Notes: generated by a model from the sequence alone, not told the origin. A DNA stretch of 64,000 nt from Glandiceps talaboti (GCF_964340395.1 NC_135566.1:5157501-5221500); one strand, 5' to 3'. Shown: positions 12,085 through 23,985, counted from the first letter of the stretch. Numbers and translations are program-made.

Positions 12085-13138
12085 GACACTGGTGACTTAC
12101 TCCTACCTGTTCCATCAGAGTCTGACACTGGTGACTTACTCCTACCTGTTCCATCAGAGTCTGACACTGGTGGTTTACTCCTACCTGTTCCATCAGAGTC
12201 TGACACTGGTGGTTTACTCCTACCTGTTCCATCAGAGTCTGACACTGGTGGTTTACTCCTACCTGTTCCATCAGAGTCTGACACTGGTGACTTACTCCTA
12301 CCTGTACCATCATGGGTCTGACACTGGGGGTTTACTCCTACCTGTTCCATCAGAGTCTGACACTGGTGACTTACTCCTACCTGCACCATCAGAGTCTGAC
12401 ACTGGTGACTTACTCCTACCTGTTCCATCAGAGTCTGACACTGGTGGTTTACTCCTACCTGTTCCATCAGAGTCTGACACTGGTGACTTACTCCTACCTG
12501 TTCCATCAGAGTCTGACACTGGTGACTTACTCGTACCTGCACCATCAGAGTCTGACACTGGTGACTTACTCGTACCTGCACCATCAGAGTCTGACACTGG
12601 TGACTTACTCCTACCTGTTCCGTCAGAGTCTGACACTGGTGACTTACTCCTACCTGTTCCATCAGAGTCTGACACTGGTGGTTTACTCCTACCTGCACCA
12701 TCAGAGTCTGACACTGGTGACTTACTCCTACCTGCACCATCAGAGTCTGACACTGGTGGTTTACTCCTACCTGTACCATCATGGGTCTGACACTGGTGAC
12801 TTACTCCTACCTGTTCCATCAGAGTCTGACACTGGTGACTTACTCGTACCTGCACCATCAGAGTCTGACACTGGTGACTTACTCCTACCTGTTCCATCAG
12901 AGTCTGACACTGGTGGTTTACTCCTACCTGTTCCATCAGAGTCTGACACTGGTGGTTTACTCCTACCTGCACCATCAGAGTCTGACACTGGCGGTTTACT
13001 CCTACCTGTTCCATCAGAGTCTGACACTGGTGGTTTACTCCTACCTGCACCATCAGAGTCTGACACTGGTGACTTACTCCTACCTGTTCCATCAGAGTCT
13101 GACACTGGTGGTTTACTCCTACCTGTTCCATCAGAGTC
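12085..13138. repeat. 39 bp minisatellite, about 27 units
   Basis: The unit begins GACACTGGTGACTTACTCCT and ends in ACCTG(T/C)(T/A)CCATCAGAGTCT. Length 1,054 bp equals 27 units. Units differ at fixed positions (GACTT or GGTTT; TGTTCC, TGCACC or TGTACC). Two units, at about 12308 and 12778, carry the same extra base in a CATCATGGGTCT variant. Because 39 is a multiple of three and the unit lacks stops in several frames, long open frames appear on both strands; the two single-base insertions shift the frame, which argues against coding. Confidence 0.95.
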
Positions 13139-13249
13139 ACACATACCCTTACACCTCTGTTCTCTCTAGAGATTAAACGTTACCATTGACAACAGCTTGA
13201 AAAGGTCAAAACTAGTAATACGCTTACACTCAAAGACTACAACTTCTCA

Positions 13250-14645
13250 GAACTGTTATTTAGACATTACTTTATTGAATCTTACATTGAAAAAATACAC
13301 ACAAAAAGGACAACACAAAACTCTGCAACTGATATAAATCTGAACATAAATGTAAGTACCTCAAAACATCTAGAAAAAAATAATAGAACAATAAATACAT
13401 CTACTCATTCACAATCTGGTGGTGGTGGTGGTGTTCATTTTATTTGCATAGAGAACTTATGGCAGCATGGTTAGCTTGTGACATGATTGTCAATAGAGTA
13501 TCAATTGTCCATCAAATCAAATATTGATTACAGCTAAGAGACTTGTAACCATTGAAATCATGTAGAGTAGCAAATTCATTCTCTTATCATGGAAGTTATT
13601 TTAAACTTTTTTAATATTAATAGTTTGGTCGCTTTTGTGTGCAAGAAAGTTTGACAATCCGTAATGGTTGTAATTTGTTTAGAAAGTAATGCACAATATT
13701 GCACAATGGATACAATTTCAATGAGGCAATGAAGAAGTTGTGATTCGATATCTCCAATAGAATCCAAATGATATCCAGTAAACAATATAGAAGTCTGAAT
13801 GCCATTCCTCCAGAAGAATCTATACGATGTCTTGAATATATCAATTCACATTTGTACCTACTTAAGAATCTGTGACATCCTACATGTGATGTTTTGTTTT
13901 TAGAATCTGCAGGATGTCTCACAGACAATGGTGAAATCTATATTCAGACTCCAAAATTCTGGATGCCTTTGCAATCTGTATCCCAATTTTCAACCAGAGT
14001 TGTTCCTATGGCAACAGTGAAGTACATATCCTGTAACTCCTACACATTTTGTGGCCAATATTGAAGTTTGAATACCTCCACTAGAATCTGAATTACAAGC
14101 AATGTGGAAGTCTGAATATGCTATGTTACCAAAAGTTGCCAAAAATTTCGGTCATGTGTAAGTTGTAGTATCTGCATTAGGTCTGAATGGCAAAGATTAC
14201 GTTCAGACTCTATTTGTGTCATATATAAAGAGTTCAACCCTTGTTGTCTGGTTGGGTTCCTCCTGTAGATTCTAAGATACAACATTATACTACAGACATT
14301 GTGATTCCATTGGATGGTGTTCTATAACCAACAATGTGACATCATGTATCATCACAAAATCACATATTCCAGCATGACACATGTGTTACATTAAATACTG
14401 TATGGACATCGATGTGGTTTTCTGTATATTGGGTCTTTCTGATTATGCTATAGGTAGGTTGCATCCCCTTTAGCATTCCAATCAAGTTCTATGGCCATTG
14501 ATGCAACATATCTGTTATAATTACAGTGCCACATATTTTGTGATACTGTACGGACAATGTTGTGATGTGGATAGCTGATACTCTGTATCTGTCCCGATGT
14601 CGGTATGGTGTTCTGTTCCAACTTTAATCAAAGACCAGTCCTCCA
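13250..14645 (-). other. RPAIN 3' UTR (probable), AATAAA at 13271-13276
   Basis: No exon is seen between the RPAIN stop and a minus-strand AATAAA signal at 13271-13276. The region holds diverged repeated words such as AGAATCTG and AGTCTGAAT and a short GGT run near 13420. The minisatellite lies just beyond the predicted end, so the two convergent genes are separated mainly by it. Confidence 0.55.
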
Positions 14646-17600
14646 TTACAGAATAATGTACAGGTAATCGCACACCTGAATGGAGTATAGAGAGAGTACA
14701 GGAGAAATGAAGTTACCTTGGTGTTTCAAACATGGAATATGATGTTTTTTAATATAATAATATACATGATTCAACTCAAGACTAACAATAACAGAGACAC
14801 AACAAACAGCAGTATCCTGTACCTAATCACACTGAAAAGTGATAAACATTGCAATTCTTTTACAGTGCAGTAGAAACAGGCTTCTACTGAAATGATTTCA
14901 CATGGAGTTGATGATTTTAATGCATTCAATTGTTTACTTTTGAACTACCCGGTAGTAATAAACATGGTAACTTGTCTGCATCTACATTCCCACTTTGCAC
15001 GACACCTCCATTATTGTTTATTTTGCATTTGAAGTGTCTGTGTGTGTATACACCATGTCTCATGAGCGAAAAGCCAAGACATCTTAATTTCTCCTGTAAT
15101 GTAGTTTGTTACAAGGTGAATACAAGCATGGCTTGTTTTGTCAGGATTACATTTAGTCTGTAAGGTACGCCATGATGGGGTGCCCTCACACATCACTCAA
15201 CTCGTTTAGATAGAGCTGGCCTGTGAGGAAAGAGCAACACAACGTATCTTACAGTCTATATTACTTGTATTGTCAGTATTGCATCCAGTTTGTTTTTCAA
15301 ATGCAGGAAAACAGCTGTCTCACAACTGTGTGCTCAGCGCTCATCTATTCTTTGATCACATTTATATCTATGATGGGGCTATTTTTGTCATGAACAATTC
15401 TTCATCTTGATACCCCTAGAAACATCCCATTATCTTTTCAACAAGAAATTTTGAAGGTGATCTGTTGATTTTCTGAAACGATCCAGTTGCAGCTAGTGCA
15501 ACTTTCAAACTTGAAATAGTTCTACTTTTCTAACATACCTTGCAAGACATAAGTAGATTCTTATTACCAAATTGGTCCATAACAGAGAAGACAGCTTCCC
15601 CTGTGCATGAAGTACTGTGTTGTTTTACTGCTTCTTCAAGTTGAACTTTGACATGGGAAAGTGTCAGACAGTCTTGCTGTACACAGAAAATATAGGCATA
15701 GAGGTATACTACTGCCTTCCATTTATTAATCCCAGATTTTATCATAAAATTACTACTATAGACTGCTACCACAATAAAAGTCACAACCTGAATTATTTGG
15801 GAAAATGTGCATGCACATTTTTCACATCTCTTGAAAATGCTAAAATATTCTGACATAAGCCACACTGCTTTTTGGAGCTTGTCACTGTCGCTGGACATGT
15901 TGTCACATTGTAGTCGTGTGTGGGTGTGTGTGTCATTTATTTCCCCCCTCCTACTTCACTAGTTAGGAACAGTGGCACAAAAGGTGGTGTCACCAAATCA
16001 TGCATCACAGTGCTTGATATAGCATACAAAATCAGAAGGTAGTCTGCCTTGCAATGTAGTACTGTATGCTATGATACGGTTTTTGATAATGAGGGCAAAT
16101 AAACTTTTTATGATTTCTTTTCCTATGTTTGTTTACATTAAATTTCACATCCAACAATGAAAATGTGAAGAAATAGATCACTTTGTGATAGATAGAATTC
16201 ATACTGACCTAATGCATAAATTATGACAAAAACCCTACAACTACACATATTTATGTAACTTATAACTATATCATTATGGAAAGACTGGTCATCAAAGCAC
16301 ATTCTGACAAAAAGAAATCAATTATCAAACCTATCACCGTTTTTCTTTTTATTGAGGAAGAACTTACCTCTGTATCAATTCTTACTCCACAAGCACAGAA
16401 AATAACAGTTTTATTCTGCATTAAGGGATTCCTGCCAAGAAAAAATAAATTGTACTTTGTTAAAAAACATACACCCTTCTTTTGTACCTTATTAAGACAA
16501 GATTACTAGTATTGGTTTCTAAATTTGTATCCATACTGCAAATGTTCAACACTAAATACAACCACTGGAGATAGCGTACAGATGAATCTGATTAAAATCT
16601 GATATAGTGAGCTGCTGATTATTCACACCCTAATTTTGTTTTTTGCTTGAATCGAATATTGTTCTTTATATTATATGTTCATGTTTTAGTCTTGGTCTTG
16701 GAAGAACGCACTTACTCACCAAACAATAGAATCAGTGGATGATAAACATTTGAAATAGAGGTAAATAAAGAAATAAAGATGTATTCACTACATCAGTCCT
16801 TGGGCAAGATTTGAACCATGACTGTGCCTCAGTCCACCCAGCTGTATAATTGGGGACCTGGTAGGATAGAGGTTGCAATGTGAATGCTTTAATCCTATGC
16901 CCTTATAAAGGCTGCAATGGATTGTATGTTCCCCAGGGAGTTGAGGAAGTGTAAAGGGCCGTTGTGCCGATATAGATCCGAGCCAGGGGTAATAATTGTA
17001 AAGCGCTTTGAGCACAAAGTGGGCAAGCACTATATAAAAACTAACATTGTTAGGAGAATTATCAAGCCTTTAGAGCCATTGGAGCCCATTGAAAATGTGA
17101 GTCTGACCTACCTTCTGCATACTGGACATACAAGTTCATCTGTGTTTAATTTATCCACAGCTGCACAGAGGGAGGCTTCATCAAATTTGACACTGGATTC
17201 ATAGTTGGTTAGAATGTCTTGTTCTGGTGAAGATATCCGAAGAGAAAGTCTAGTGATGGCTAACCCTCATGGGTTTAGTGTTAAATACATGAGAGTTTTC
17301 TGGGGAAAACCTGCATTGCTTGTTGGAGTCAAACTGAATGAAACTTTTCTTTACAACGGGACACATTTAATCAAGCCAAGACTAAGGCTAGAACCCTCAC
17401 CACAGTAGTCAGCAGCAGGTGGTATCACCACTCAGCCTCAAAAAACCTAGGTTTTAAAGCATCCCCATTGAATAATATTGAGTAGATGTCCGAGTTTACA
17501 CATTGTATTTATGTTGTGAGTGTTAATAGCTCAAACACCACAAATCATTGGCAGTCATGAATTTGCAAAATAACAAAAAACAGACTAAATTATATTTTTG

Positions 17601-18960
17601 GGAAGTGCTAGATGCAGCTTGTCATTATAAAGCAATCAAAATACAGATCTTGTTAGCAACATGTATAAATATTCATTGGCACTCTATTCAGTTAAATTTC
17701 ATTTTCATTTCCACTTTACAGTGAATGATAGTCATAAAAAATAAATAAATAATATTGACTACCTTCTTTCAATAATTCTGCTTTTATTTCTTCCATTACG
17801 GAGAATATCTCCTCAAAGTTATCAGCTCCATCGGCGACCTGCAACAACAATAACAATAACAACAACACTTCATGACTACTACATCAACCTAACAACAACC
17901 TCAGTTCTTTTGCTAAGGTTGGGAAATTCCAGTAACAGAAAGGGTAAAAGTGACACCATAAAATCTCACCTAAGTTGTTTTGGAACTCTGGTAAAATGAC
18001 TAAGGAACCCTGTCATTAGAGTTTACCTATTTACCACCTTTGCAAAAAACTTTTTACTTTACTTCTATAAATACTCACAGCCAATTTCAGGTGACCCATT
18101 CAACTCATTGAACCTATCACAACATTGACTGCTTTTAATATCTCAATATGACAGTCTACTTTTATCAAAGTGAAAATGAAATTTTAAGCTTGGAACTAGT
18201 ATGAGAAATGTGTATTTTTTTAAAAAAATACTCACATCTGGTATACTTTGGGAGACATTTTTTCTGAGAGAGGGCAGATCATGTTCACATTGTAAGATTT
18301 TCCACTCTTCCTGCATGACATTATCAACACATGAAAGATCCTCTTCTCCATGCTCTCCATGTTCACACTCTGGTTGGATTTGTCGGAATCTATCAACCAG
18401 ACTTTGTCTATCTTTTCGAAGTCGTTCAAAACATCTCTTGTGGGAAAAAGAGTAGAAATATTATATGAAGAAACCTCGAGTCTACCGGTCCAAAATTATT
18501 ATTTAGTTTTAATAGTGCTATCCTTCATCGAATCTCAAGATGTTTATGATGATTCGATACCACGCATCGCACTACAAGCAAACACTAGACATCTCTATCA
18601 TGTCCATCAATGGTAAGGATTGATAAACGTGTAAATATGGAAATACATGTAATCTCATTTCCTGATATGTTAAAAGCGCATAAGCTGACTTTTATGTGTG
18701 TTTCTATGACTGTACTTGTAAGTTGTAACTTGTAACTTGTAGACGTGTGATGTACACCACGTCTACGAAATGCATGTTGTGTACGGAAATTCGCTATTTC
18801 TCCCCATTCAAACAACACAATAACTGTGCATTTACTTGCGCCAAGTACCTGAACGATATCTTACCCTTCGATATGTATCTTTCCATGGAGGCGTTTTGCC
18901 TTTGTACAAATGTTTATGTTTTGACAGGCGTGAGTCAACCGGTGATTTCGGCGCAGCCAT
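14646..18960 (-). CDS. RPAIN: RPA-interacting protein (RPAIN, RIP)
   Basis: Seen: seven minus-strand exons, 18865-18960, 18236-18436, 17763-17838, 17112-17223, 16368-16431, 15539-15676 and 14646-14675, in phase, giving 238 residues (human 219). The start ATG at 18960 sits in an AAGATGGCTGC context. N-terminal block: LYKGKTPPWKDTYR, then RCFERLRKDRQSLVDRFRQI and MQEEWKILQ. Middle: EEQDILTNYESSVKFDEASL. C-terminal zinc region: CPVC, FCACG, then STSC and LLMSCKVCDYLYIIL at the very end; human ends LLMSCLACDTWAVIL. Known family: RPAIN binds replication protein A and helps carry it into the nucleus, using an N-terminal basic region, a central acidic region and the C-terminal putative zinc finger. 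The last exon codes only nine residues and is easily missed. It is tail-to-tail with INO80B and head-to-head with the cysteine-rich membrane gene. Confidence 0.95.
15158..15254 (+). mobile_element. Small MITE, family A copy 3
   Basis: 97 bp from CTGTAAGGTACGCCATGATG to CGTATCTTACAG, in the last intron of RPAIN. It has inverted ends and is too short to encode protein. Confidence 0.75.
16917..17048 (+). mobile_element. SINE-like dispersed repeat, copy 1
   Basis: Contains GTAAAGCGCTTTGAGCACAA followed by GCACTATATAAAAACTAACA. Related copies are at 24208-24322 (diverged) and 32818-32890 (opposite strand). This 3' tail resembles a repeat seen widely in marine animal genomes; the family name would need a repeat-library search. 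It lies in an RPAIN intron. Confidence 0.65.
18440..18615. repeat. Parent segment of an RPAIN intron 1 duplication
   Basis: This part of RPAIN intron 1, together with part of exon 2 near 18297-18335, reappears upstream of the gene at 19172-19360. Shared words in order: TTATTTAGTTT, AGTGCTATC, ATCGAATCTCAAGATGTT, TGATTCGATACCA, CTATCATGTCCATCAATGG. Confidence 0.8.
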
Positions 18961-18963
18961 CTT
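18953..18963 (-). promoter_or_regulatory. YY1-type site over the RPAIN start codon
   Basis: The minus strand reads AAGATGGCTGC, with the ATG being the RPAIN start. This matches the YY1 consensus that often overlaps start codons of housekeeping genes. Binding is inferred from the motif only. Confidence 0.45.
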
Positions 18964-19171
18964 TATGCTGTTTATGAACGACGCCCTCAACGACATAATG
19001 GGCAAGATGGCTAGACACATGAGACAAGTTTCGTTAATACTAATGGAAAAAATAATCAAGCTCGTGCCCAGGCTCATGCATAGCCTAATATGTACTACGA
19101 ACAATTAAAAGTTGCAGTCAAATCCCCATGTGAAAATACTTTCGGCTTTTGTGAAGGTCACGTTGATGTTT

Positions 19172-19360
19172 CTACTTTCCACTCTCTCTGCATGACATGT
19201 ACATTATCAACACCTTATATAATGAATAAACCTCTCCCGGTTCAAAGTTATTTAGTTTAGTCAGTGCTATCATGCATCGAATCTCAAGATGTTATGGTGA
19301 TTCGATACCAAGCACCGCACTAAAACTAAAGGTCATTCTAGACACCTCTATCATGTCCAT
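19172..19360 (-). pseudogene. Decayed copy of RPAIN exon 2 fragment plus intron 1
   Basis: The segment starts with TTCCACTCTCTCTGCATGAC and ATTATCAACAC, matching the middle of RPAIN exon 2 (18297-18335), then skips about 120 bp and follows intron 1 (18455-18612) with the same word order. It lies about 210 bp upstream of the RPAIN start codon in transcript direction. The exon part is only about 30 bp, so it cannot work as an exon. Confidence 0.7.
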
Positions 19361-19710
19361 CAATGGTGTAAATGTGTACGACGACAACGCTTTATGTCGA
19401 ACAAGCCAGAGGTCGAAAATATTTTTTCTTTTTCTGACAATATTTTGTGCATTTTTTAGTTGGCTAACACACGATCTAAACCCGGTTGTAGCAACCATAA
19501 ACATGACCGTGTCAACTAAATATTCTACTCGAGTTTAAGCTAACAGTAACAATATCGAATGCAATAATTGTGTTGTAAGCTTTAATACTTATTACATTTC
19601 ATTTCATCTCTTTTCTTTTAGCCGTTCTTTTTATTTTAGGGTAAGAAGCATAATTTTAGATTTGTTTATATTTAAACATGAAAAAATGGAAACTTTAGAA
19701 CAGATACATT

Positions 19711-19812
19711 AGCTCTGGTAAAATGCGCTCCGAGAACTCCTACATATCTTTGGGGACAAAGATGAGTGTCGGAGTTTTTTGGAGCAGAGCGAGTATATAT
19801 CCAGAGCCAAGT
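19711..19812. repeat. Small inverted-repeat element, weak
   Basis: TAGCTCTGGTA near 19711 and TATCCAGAGCCAAG near 19797 are imperfect inverted ends, with a second inverted pair (GAGAACTCC and GGAGTTTTTTGGAG) inside. It may be a short MITE in the RPAIN upstream region. Confidence 0.35.
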
Positions 19813-20712
19813 AACAACTTGTTTGAGACAAAGAAAGAAAACAACCTCAAAATTTGACGTAAAAGTGTTTTATTACTATAAGTTCGATTGTTTCAAAATA
19901 GTTTATATAAAGAAGACAGCTCTTTAACTTGTTACCATAGTGTCTATTGCCCAATAATATCCATTTTGCTGCGAGCCGGCTACCCCAATCCTTCTATTCC
20001 TTTGTGTCAAAAAATCGCACAATTAAATATTCAAAAAATTGAATATAATTATGGAAAATGCAGAAAATTCTTTTTCGGTCTCTACTCGGCTTGCCATACA
20101 TGATGTCAGTCATTCTCGTGGAGAGTTTGCGTTGAAAATACATATCGTTAAAATTGAAAGCTGATTGTTAATTCCCGCTCACTCGGATATTTTGAAACCT
20201 CAGTACCCCCCAACTTTTGTCTTGATGGCTAGGCATAGTGTCAGTGAAAGATTTGTAATTGTGTAGGCAACAAATTACATGGAAAACGGCGTATCTTTCT
20301 TACTGAATGGCTTGCCACATTTTCCCTGTAAATTCAAGGCCTGGATTTTATTGGTCTAATTTAAAGACACGTCAACATTTATCATGGTCTAGTAAAATAG
20401 AGCTAAACTCTGCTAAACTTCCGACATGTTTTCTTGTGCGTGCGATATCATACGTATCACATGACCTAAATTGACCAATGATCAGCTGGGTTGGCTTGTA
20501 CATATTTCAAACACAGTCGTCTGCATTGTCAGTGACGGAGTAAAAAGCACCTGGTATCTTTGACAGTTTCGTTACCTTTTCCATAATTTGCAGGGTCAAG
20601 TTATTCTGAAGAATTTCTTCGTCTGGAAATAAGACTTAATCGAGTTATTTGATGCAGTAGTTGAAGGAAATGTGACGAAATTCTTGTTTGGGTTAGTAAT
20701 TGGACAATTTCC

Positions 20713-20751
20713 AAGATGGCGGCGTCCATGGACGTAAACAATGTTAGCTAG
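20713..20751 (+). promoter_or_regulatory. YY1 site AAGATGGCGGC and short upstream frame
   Basis: AAGATGGCGGC at 20713-20723 is a perfect YY1 consensus about 100 bp before the start codon of the cysteine-rich membrane gene, in a locally GC-rich patch. Just after it, ATG at 20728 opens a seven-codon frame ending TAG at 20751. If transcription starts at the YY1 site, this would be an upstream open frame. Confidence 0.55.
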
Positions 20752-20824
20752 AGTTTTTGTATTTTTTCAGCATTTGCTAGCATACAAGACTTTGCAAATC
20801 TACTAAAACTAAAATCAACTCAGA

Positions 20825-22826
20825 ATGGCAGATGCAGGGGTGAGTACACATGTAATATTCATAAAGTGAATTCAAGTTTGCATTTAGAAAACCTTTACTT
20901 AGATAGGTAACTACAGTAACGAGTTGATGGATAACCAGGCAGTTTGTACGATCATTGTACTGTGTACATGTAAATATTCAGTGTCAAGCATACGATAATC
21001 ATATCACAGAGTAACACATTTTGTAGGATCAGTAGACCGGTAGAGTTATTGCAGTAACCCTAATACAAAGTACACTGTATTCAGTGGCTGCATTGGGCTC
21101 TAAATTTTTATATCAATTTTACCTGTCATCTATGTCAACGATTTGTATCGTGGTGTATGGTGTCCATTTCTTGAACAAAACAACGTTTTTATTTATGAGG
21201 TGCATATTACCATGGATGTTACTTGTATCTCCCCTAGTACATCCATGAATCGATATTATGCCTATTTTGATAGATGCCAATATTTATACATACTAACATG
21301 TTGGTATGTGCATGGAAGTATAACCCACTTATAGTTATACTTCCATGGTATGTGTATATAAGTGCTTTCAACATTCATTTACTTTCTTCATACATACATA
21401 AGTAAATGATATCACAAGATAGTTGTGATTACTTTTTCAAGTGGTATAACTATAATAGAAGATTTCTATCTTCCCTTTACATATTTTTTGTTATCTTTTT
21501 CAGCAAACACCAGTTGAAACTACAAGTGAAGATGCTTTGCCAACATCAGTTATTGTTGTCATTGCTATTGGCGGTTATTTGGTATTAGTGTGCATCATAC
21601 TGTGTATTAGACAATGTCTTCTGGTAAGTGTCTTTTTTTTGAAGGCGCAAGGGTGATTTTGAGTGTGTGTGTATGTGTGTGCAGGCATGTGTAAACAAGC
21701 ATAGGAACATGTAAGGGTGAGAATCCAATGTGTTGATTGCCTTGTTATTTGATGGGGTTAGGCATTATGGGGGAAATAAACAAAGTTTGGTGCTTCACAC
21801 CTCTTGAAACAATGGCCACACAATGCTGAGGCCATCTGTGAGAAGAAAGAGAAACTCCTAACATTATTTACTTCACAGCATCTCACCCCAGTGTACATTA
21901 CATGTACATGTACTTACAGCTGTCTGCTCTTCTAAACCAGATTTTCCAATGTTTGTAGCTTGGTTTGTAGAGGTCACACTATAAAACAAGTTCAGTGACA
22001 ATGACTTTATTGTGTTCCCTAAAGAAATGCAGCTAAGCCTTATCTTTGTGTCCCCCTGTACTTACAAGTGACCCTTGACCTTACTTACAAGTGACATGAA
22101 ACCCTTTCCTACAATGTACATGCTGCAAAAAATATCCCCAAAATCAAATAAAAAGAGCTTATATGTAGTGTTATTTCTTATTTACTGCGCATCTTAATTT
22201 TGATTATGGGATAACTAATTTATTTTATGAAATATCAGGCAGCAAATATTGAAAAGTTGTACATTTGTAACTTTTTTTTTAGCAACTTAGTCATTTAGGA
22301 TGATAGTTTCTAAAGAAACAGAATTATTACTGTGAGAGTAACCAGATGTGTGGTTTACAAAAAGCTTGCATTTTATTTATGTAAGTCTTATGAGGTGCTT
22401 TCTATTGTGTCAAACTTTTCAGGCACAGGGATTTTGTGGTGAATGTGCACCATGTGGGAAAGAAGATGGAAGCCAGCAGTGTTGTGATTGTTGGGTATCA
22501 ACTGCTGAGGCTTGTAACTGTTGTGCCTATCCCAACCTCAAATCTTGTTTAGATTCTATTTGTGGACCACCAAACAACGTAAGTATAGTCGCCCTGTATA
22601 TTTTGTACTACCAGCTAATACATGTCAAAGTACATGTACCATATCATATAGCTGTTTTACAATTGGTGTATACCAAGGTATGAAGTCTCATTCTCTACAT
22701 TTTTACTAGTGTAACTTCTTTCTCTGAGTTAGCATTTTTCATCAATATTATCTCACAGTACAGTCAGAATAATGTGCATGATTTTTTATAGCACAACTGA
22801 AGTTCAGTAGTGCTATAGCCATAGTG

Positions 22827-22912
<86 letters not shown>

Positions 22913-23985
22913 AGAATCATACTATAGAGTTTAGTTGATAATGTAACTGTGTGTAGGTTGAGATAGTCATTCATGTTTATGTATTGTTGATAGCCTATAG
23001 AACGCTGGAGTGAATTTGTACAGAAAATCTGCCCCATGAAAAGCAAACAATAACAAATTTCCAGCTTAAAAATACACTGAAGTGGATTTACGTTGAAAAT
23101 TTGTGACACGAAAGGAAACAAAAACAAATTTCTGTGTGGAAATAGAATATTTCACAGTATATGGATTGACATCACTGTAGGTTGACATAGCTATTGATGT
23201 GAACAATTCCTATTCATGTTTGATCATGGAAAGTATGACAATTGTGTTTTTAATCCTTTCCAGAGATGTAGCTGTAACAGCTGTATGAATTGTGATGCTT
23301 GCAACAATGCTTGTGGTGATAATCAAATGTGTGATGTAAGTCAACACTTCTATCTGTATATTATATGATAAAAATGACAAGTTGGAGATGTCATTCTTAC
23401 TTCCAAGCCAACAATTTATAGAGCAATGTTTTGATGTGGCTAGCACATGCGTATATACATGTATGTTTGTTCTGTGTAATCTAACAAATATCAATTTTTC
23501 TATAATCATCAAAACAACAGAATATTTAGCATCAGCTACTAGGTATTTATATAGCCACTATCAAATGTTTAAAAGGCTCATATGGTAAAAAATGAACATT
23601 TAGATGTGAAAAAACAGTATTCTGGTAGAGGGATAGAAAATGTTGGTTATGAACATATGAATGATCCTAAGACAAGGGTGGGGGTGGAGGGTAACGTGTA
23701 TTCCTTGTATTGATTTGAAACACATAGGTTTACAAATATTTATCACCATCAAATATTAAAATTGACAGTTTTCTTTCTTATATCTGTACATAAGTTATTG
23801 GTTTCCTATTGTTTATACTTAGTTCAATGTAAAAGTTGATTTATTGTCATGAAGTCATATACCCAGTATTCACCACATGTTGTATGTTTATGTTTCAGTG
23901 TGGTGCATGTGACTGTGCCTGTAACTGTCAGACCCCGGAATGTGATGAAATCAACTGTTTGTGCTTCAAGTTAAATATGAAGTAG
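20825..23985 (+). CDS. Small single-pass membrane protein with Cys-rich tail (I-mfa-like, tentative)
   Basis: Seen: five exons, 20825-20839, 21504-21623, 22423-22578, 23264-23335 and 23899-23985, all joining at phase 0, giving 149 residues. Exon 1 codes only MADAG. Residues 1-18 are polar, about 19-44 form one transmembrane segment (TSVIVVIAIGGYLVLVCIIL core) without a cleavable signal, and the last 105 residues carry 26 of the 29 cysteines in pairs such as CGEC, QCCDC, CNCC, CSC and CDCGACDCACNC. Three more Cys sit at the inner edge of the membrane segment, a usual place for palmitoylation. Function unknown to me. The layout of a membrane helix with cysteines, then Cys clusters, then a C-terminal C--C-D-A-C pattern resembles the I-mfa domain of MDFI/MDFIC (transcription inhibitors; MDFIC is also a Piezo channel partner), but the match is by eye. 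Alternatives are a metal-binding or keratin-associated-like protein. The gene structure itself is solid. Confidence 0.85.
21311..21347. repeat. Perfect 14 bp stem hairpin
   Basis: CATGGAAGTATAAC and its exact complement are separated by nine bases, in intron 1 of the cysteine-rich membrane gene. The flanks (GGTATGTG) continue as a direct repeat. Confidence 0.8.
22829..22910. repeat. (GT)n microsatellite
   Basis: About 40 GT units with one TT interruption, in an intron of the cysteine-rich membrane gene. Confidence 0.95.

Noticed and set aside
12085-13138. CRISPR-like array
   Set aside because: The units are contiguous without unique spacers, and the surrounding genes are animal genes with introns.
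12017-13169. Six long overlapping open frames on both strands (up to 285 codons)
   Set aside because: They are produced by the stop-free 39 bp minisatellite. Two single-base insertions shift the frame, and no flanking exons or splice sites support a gene.
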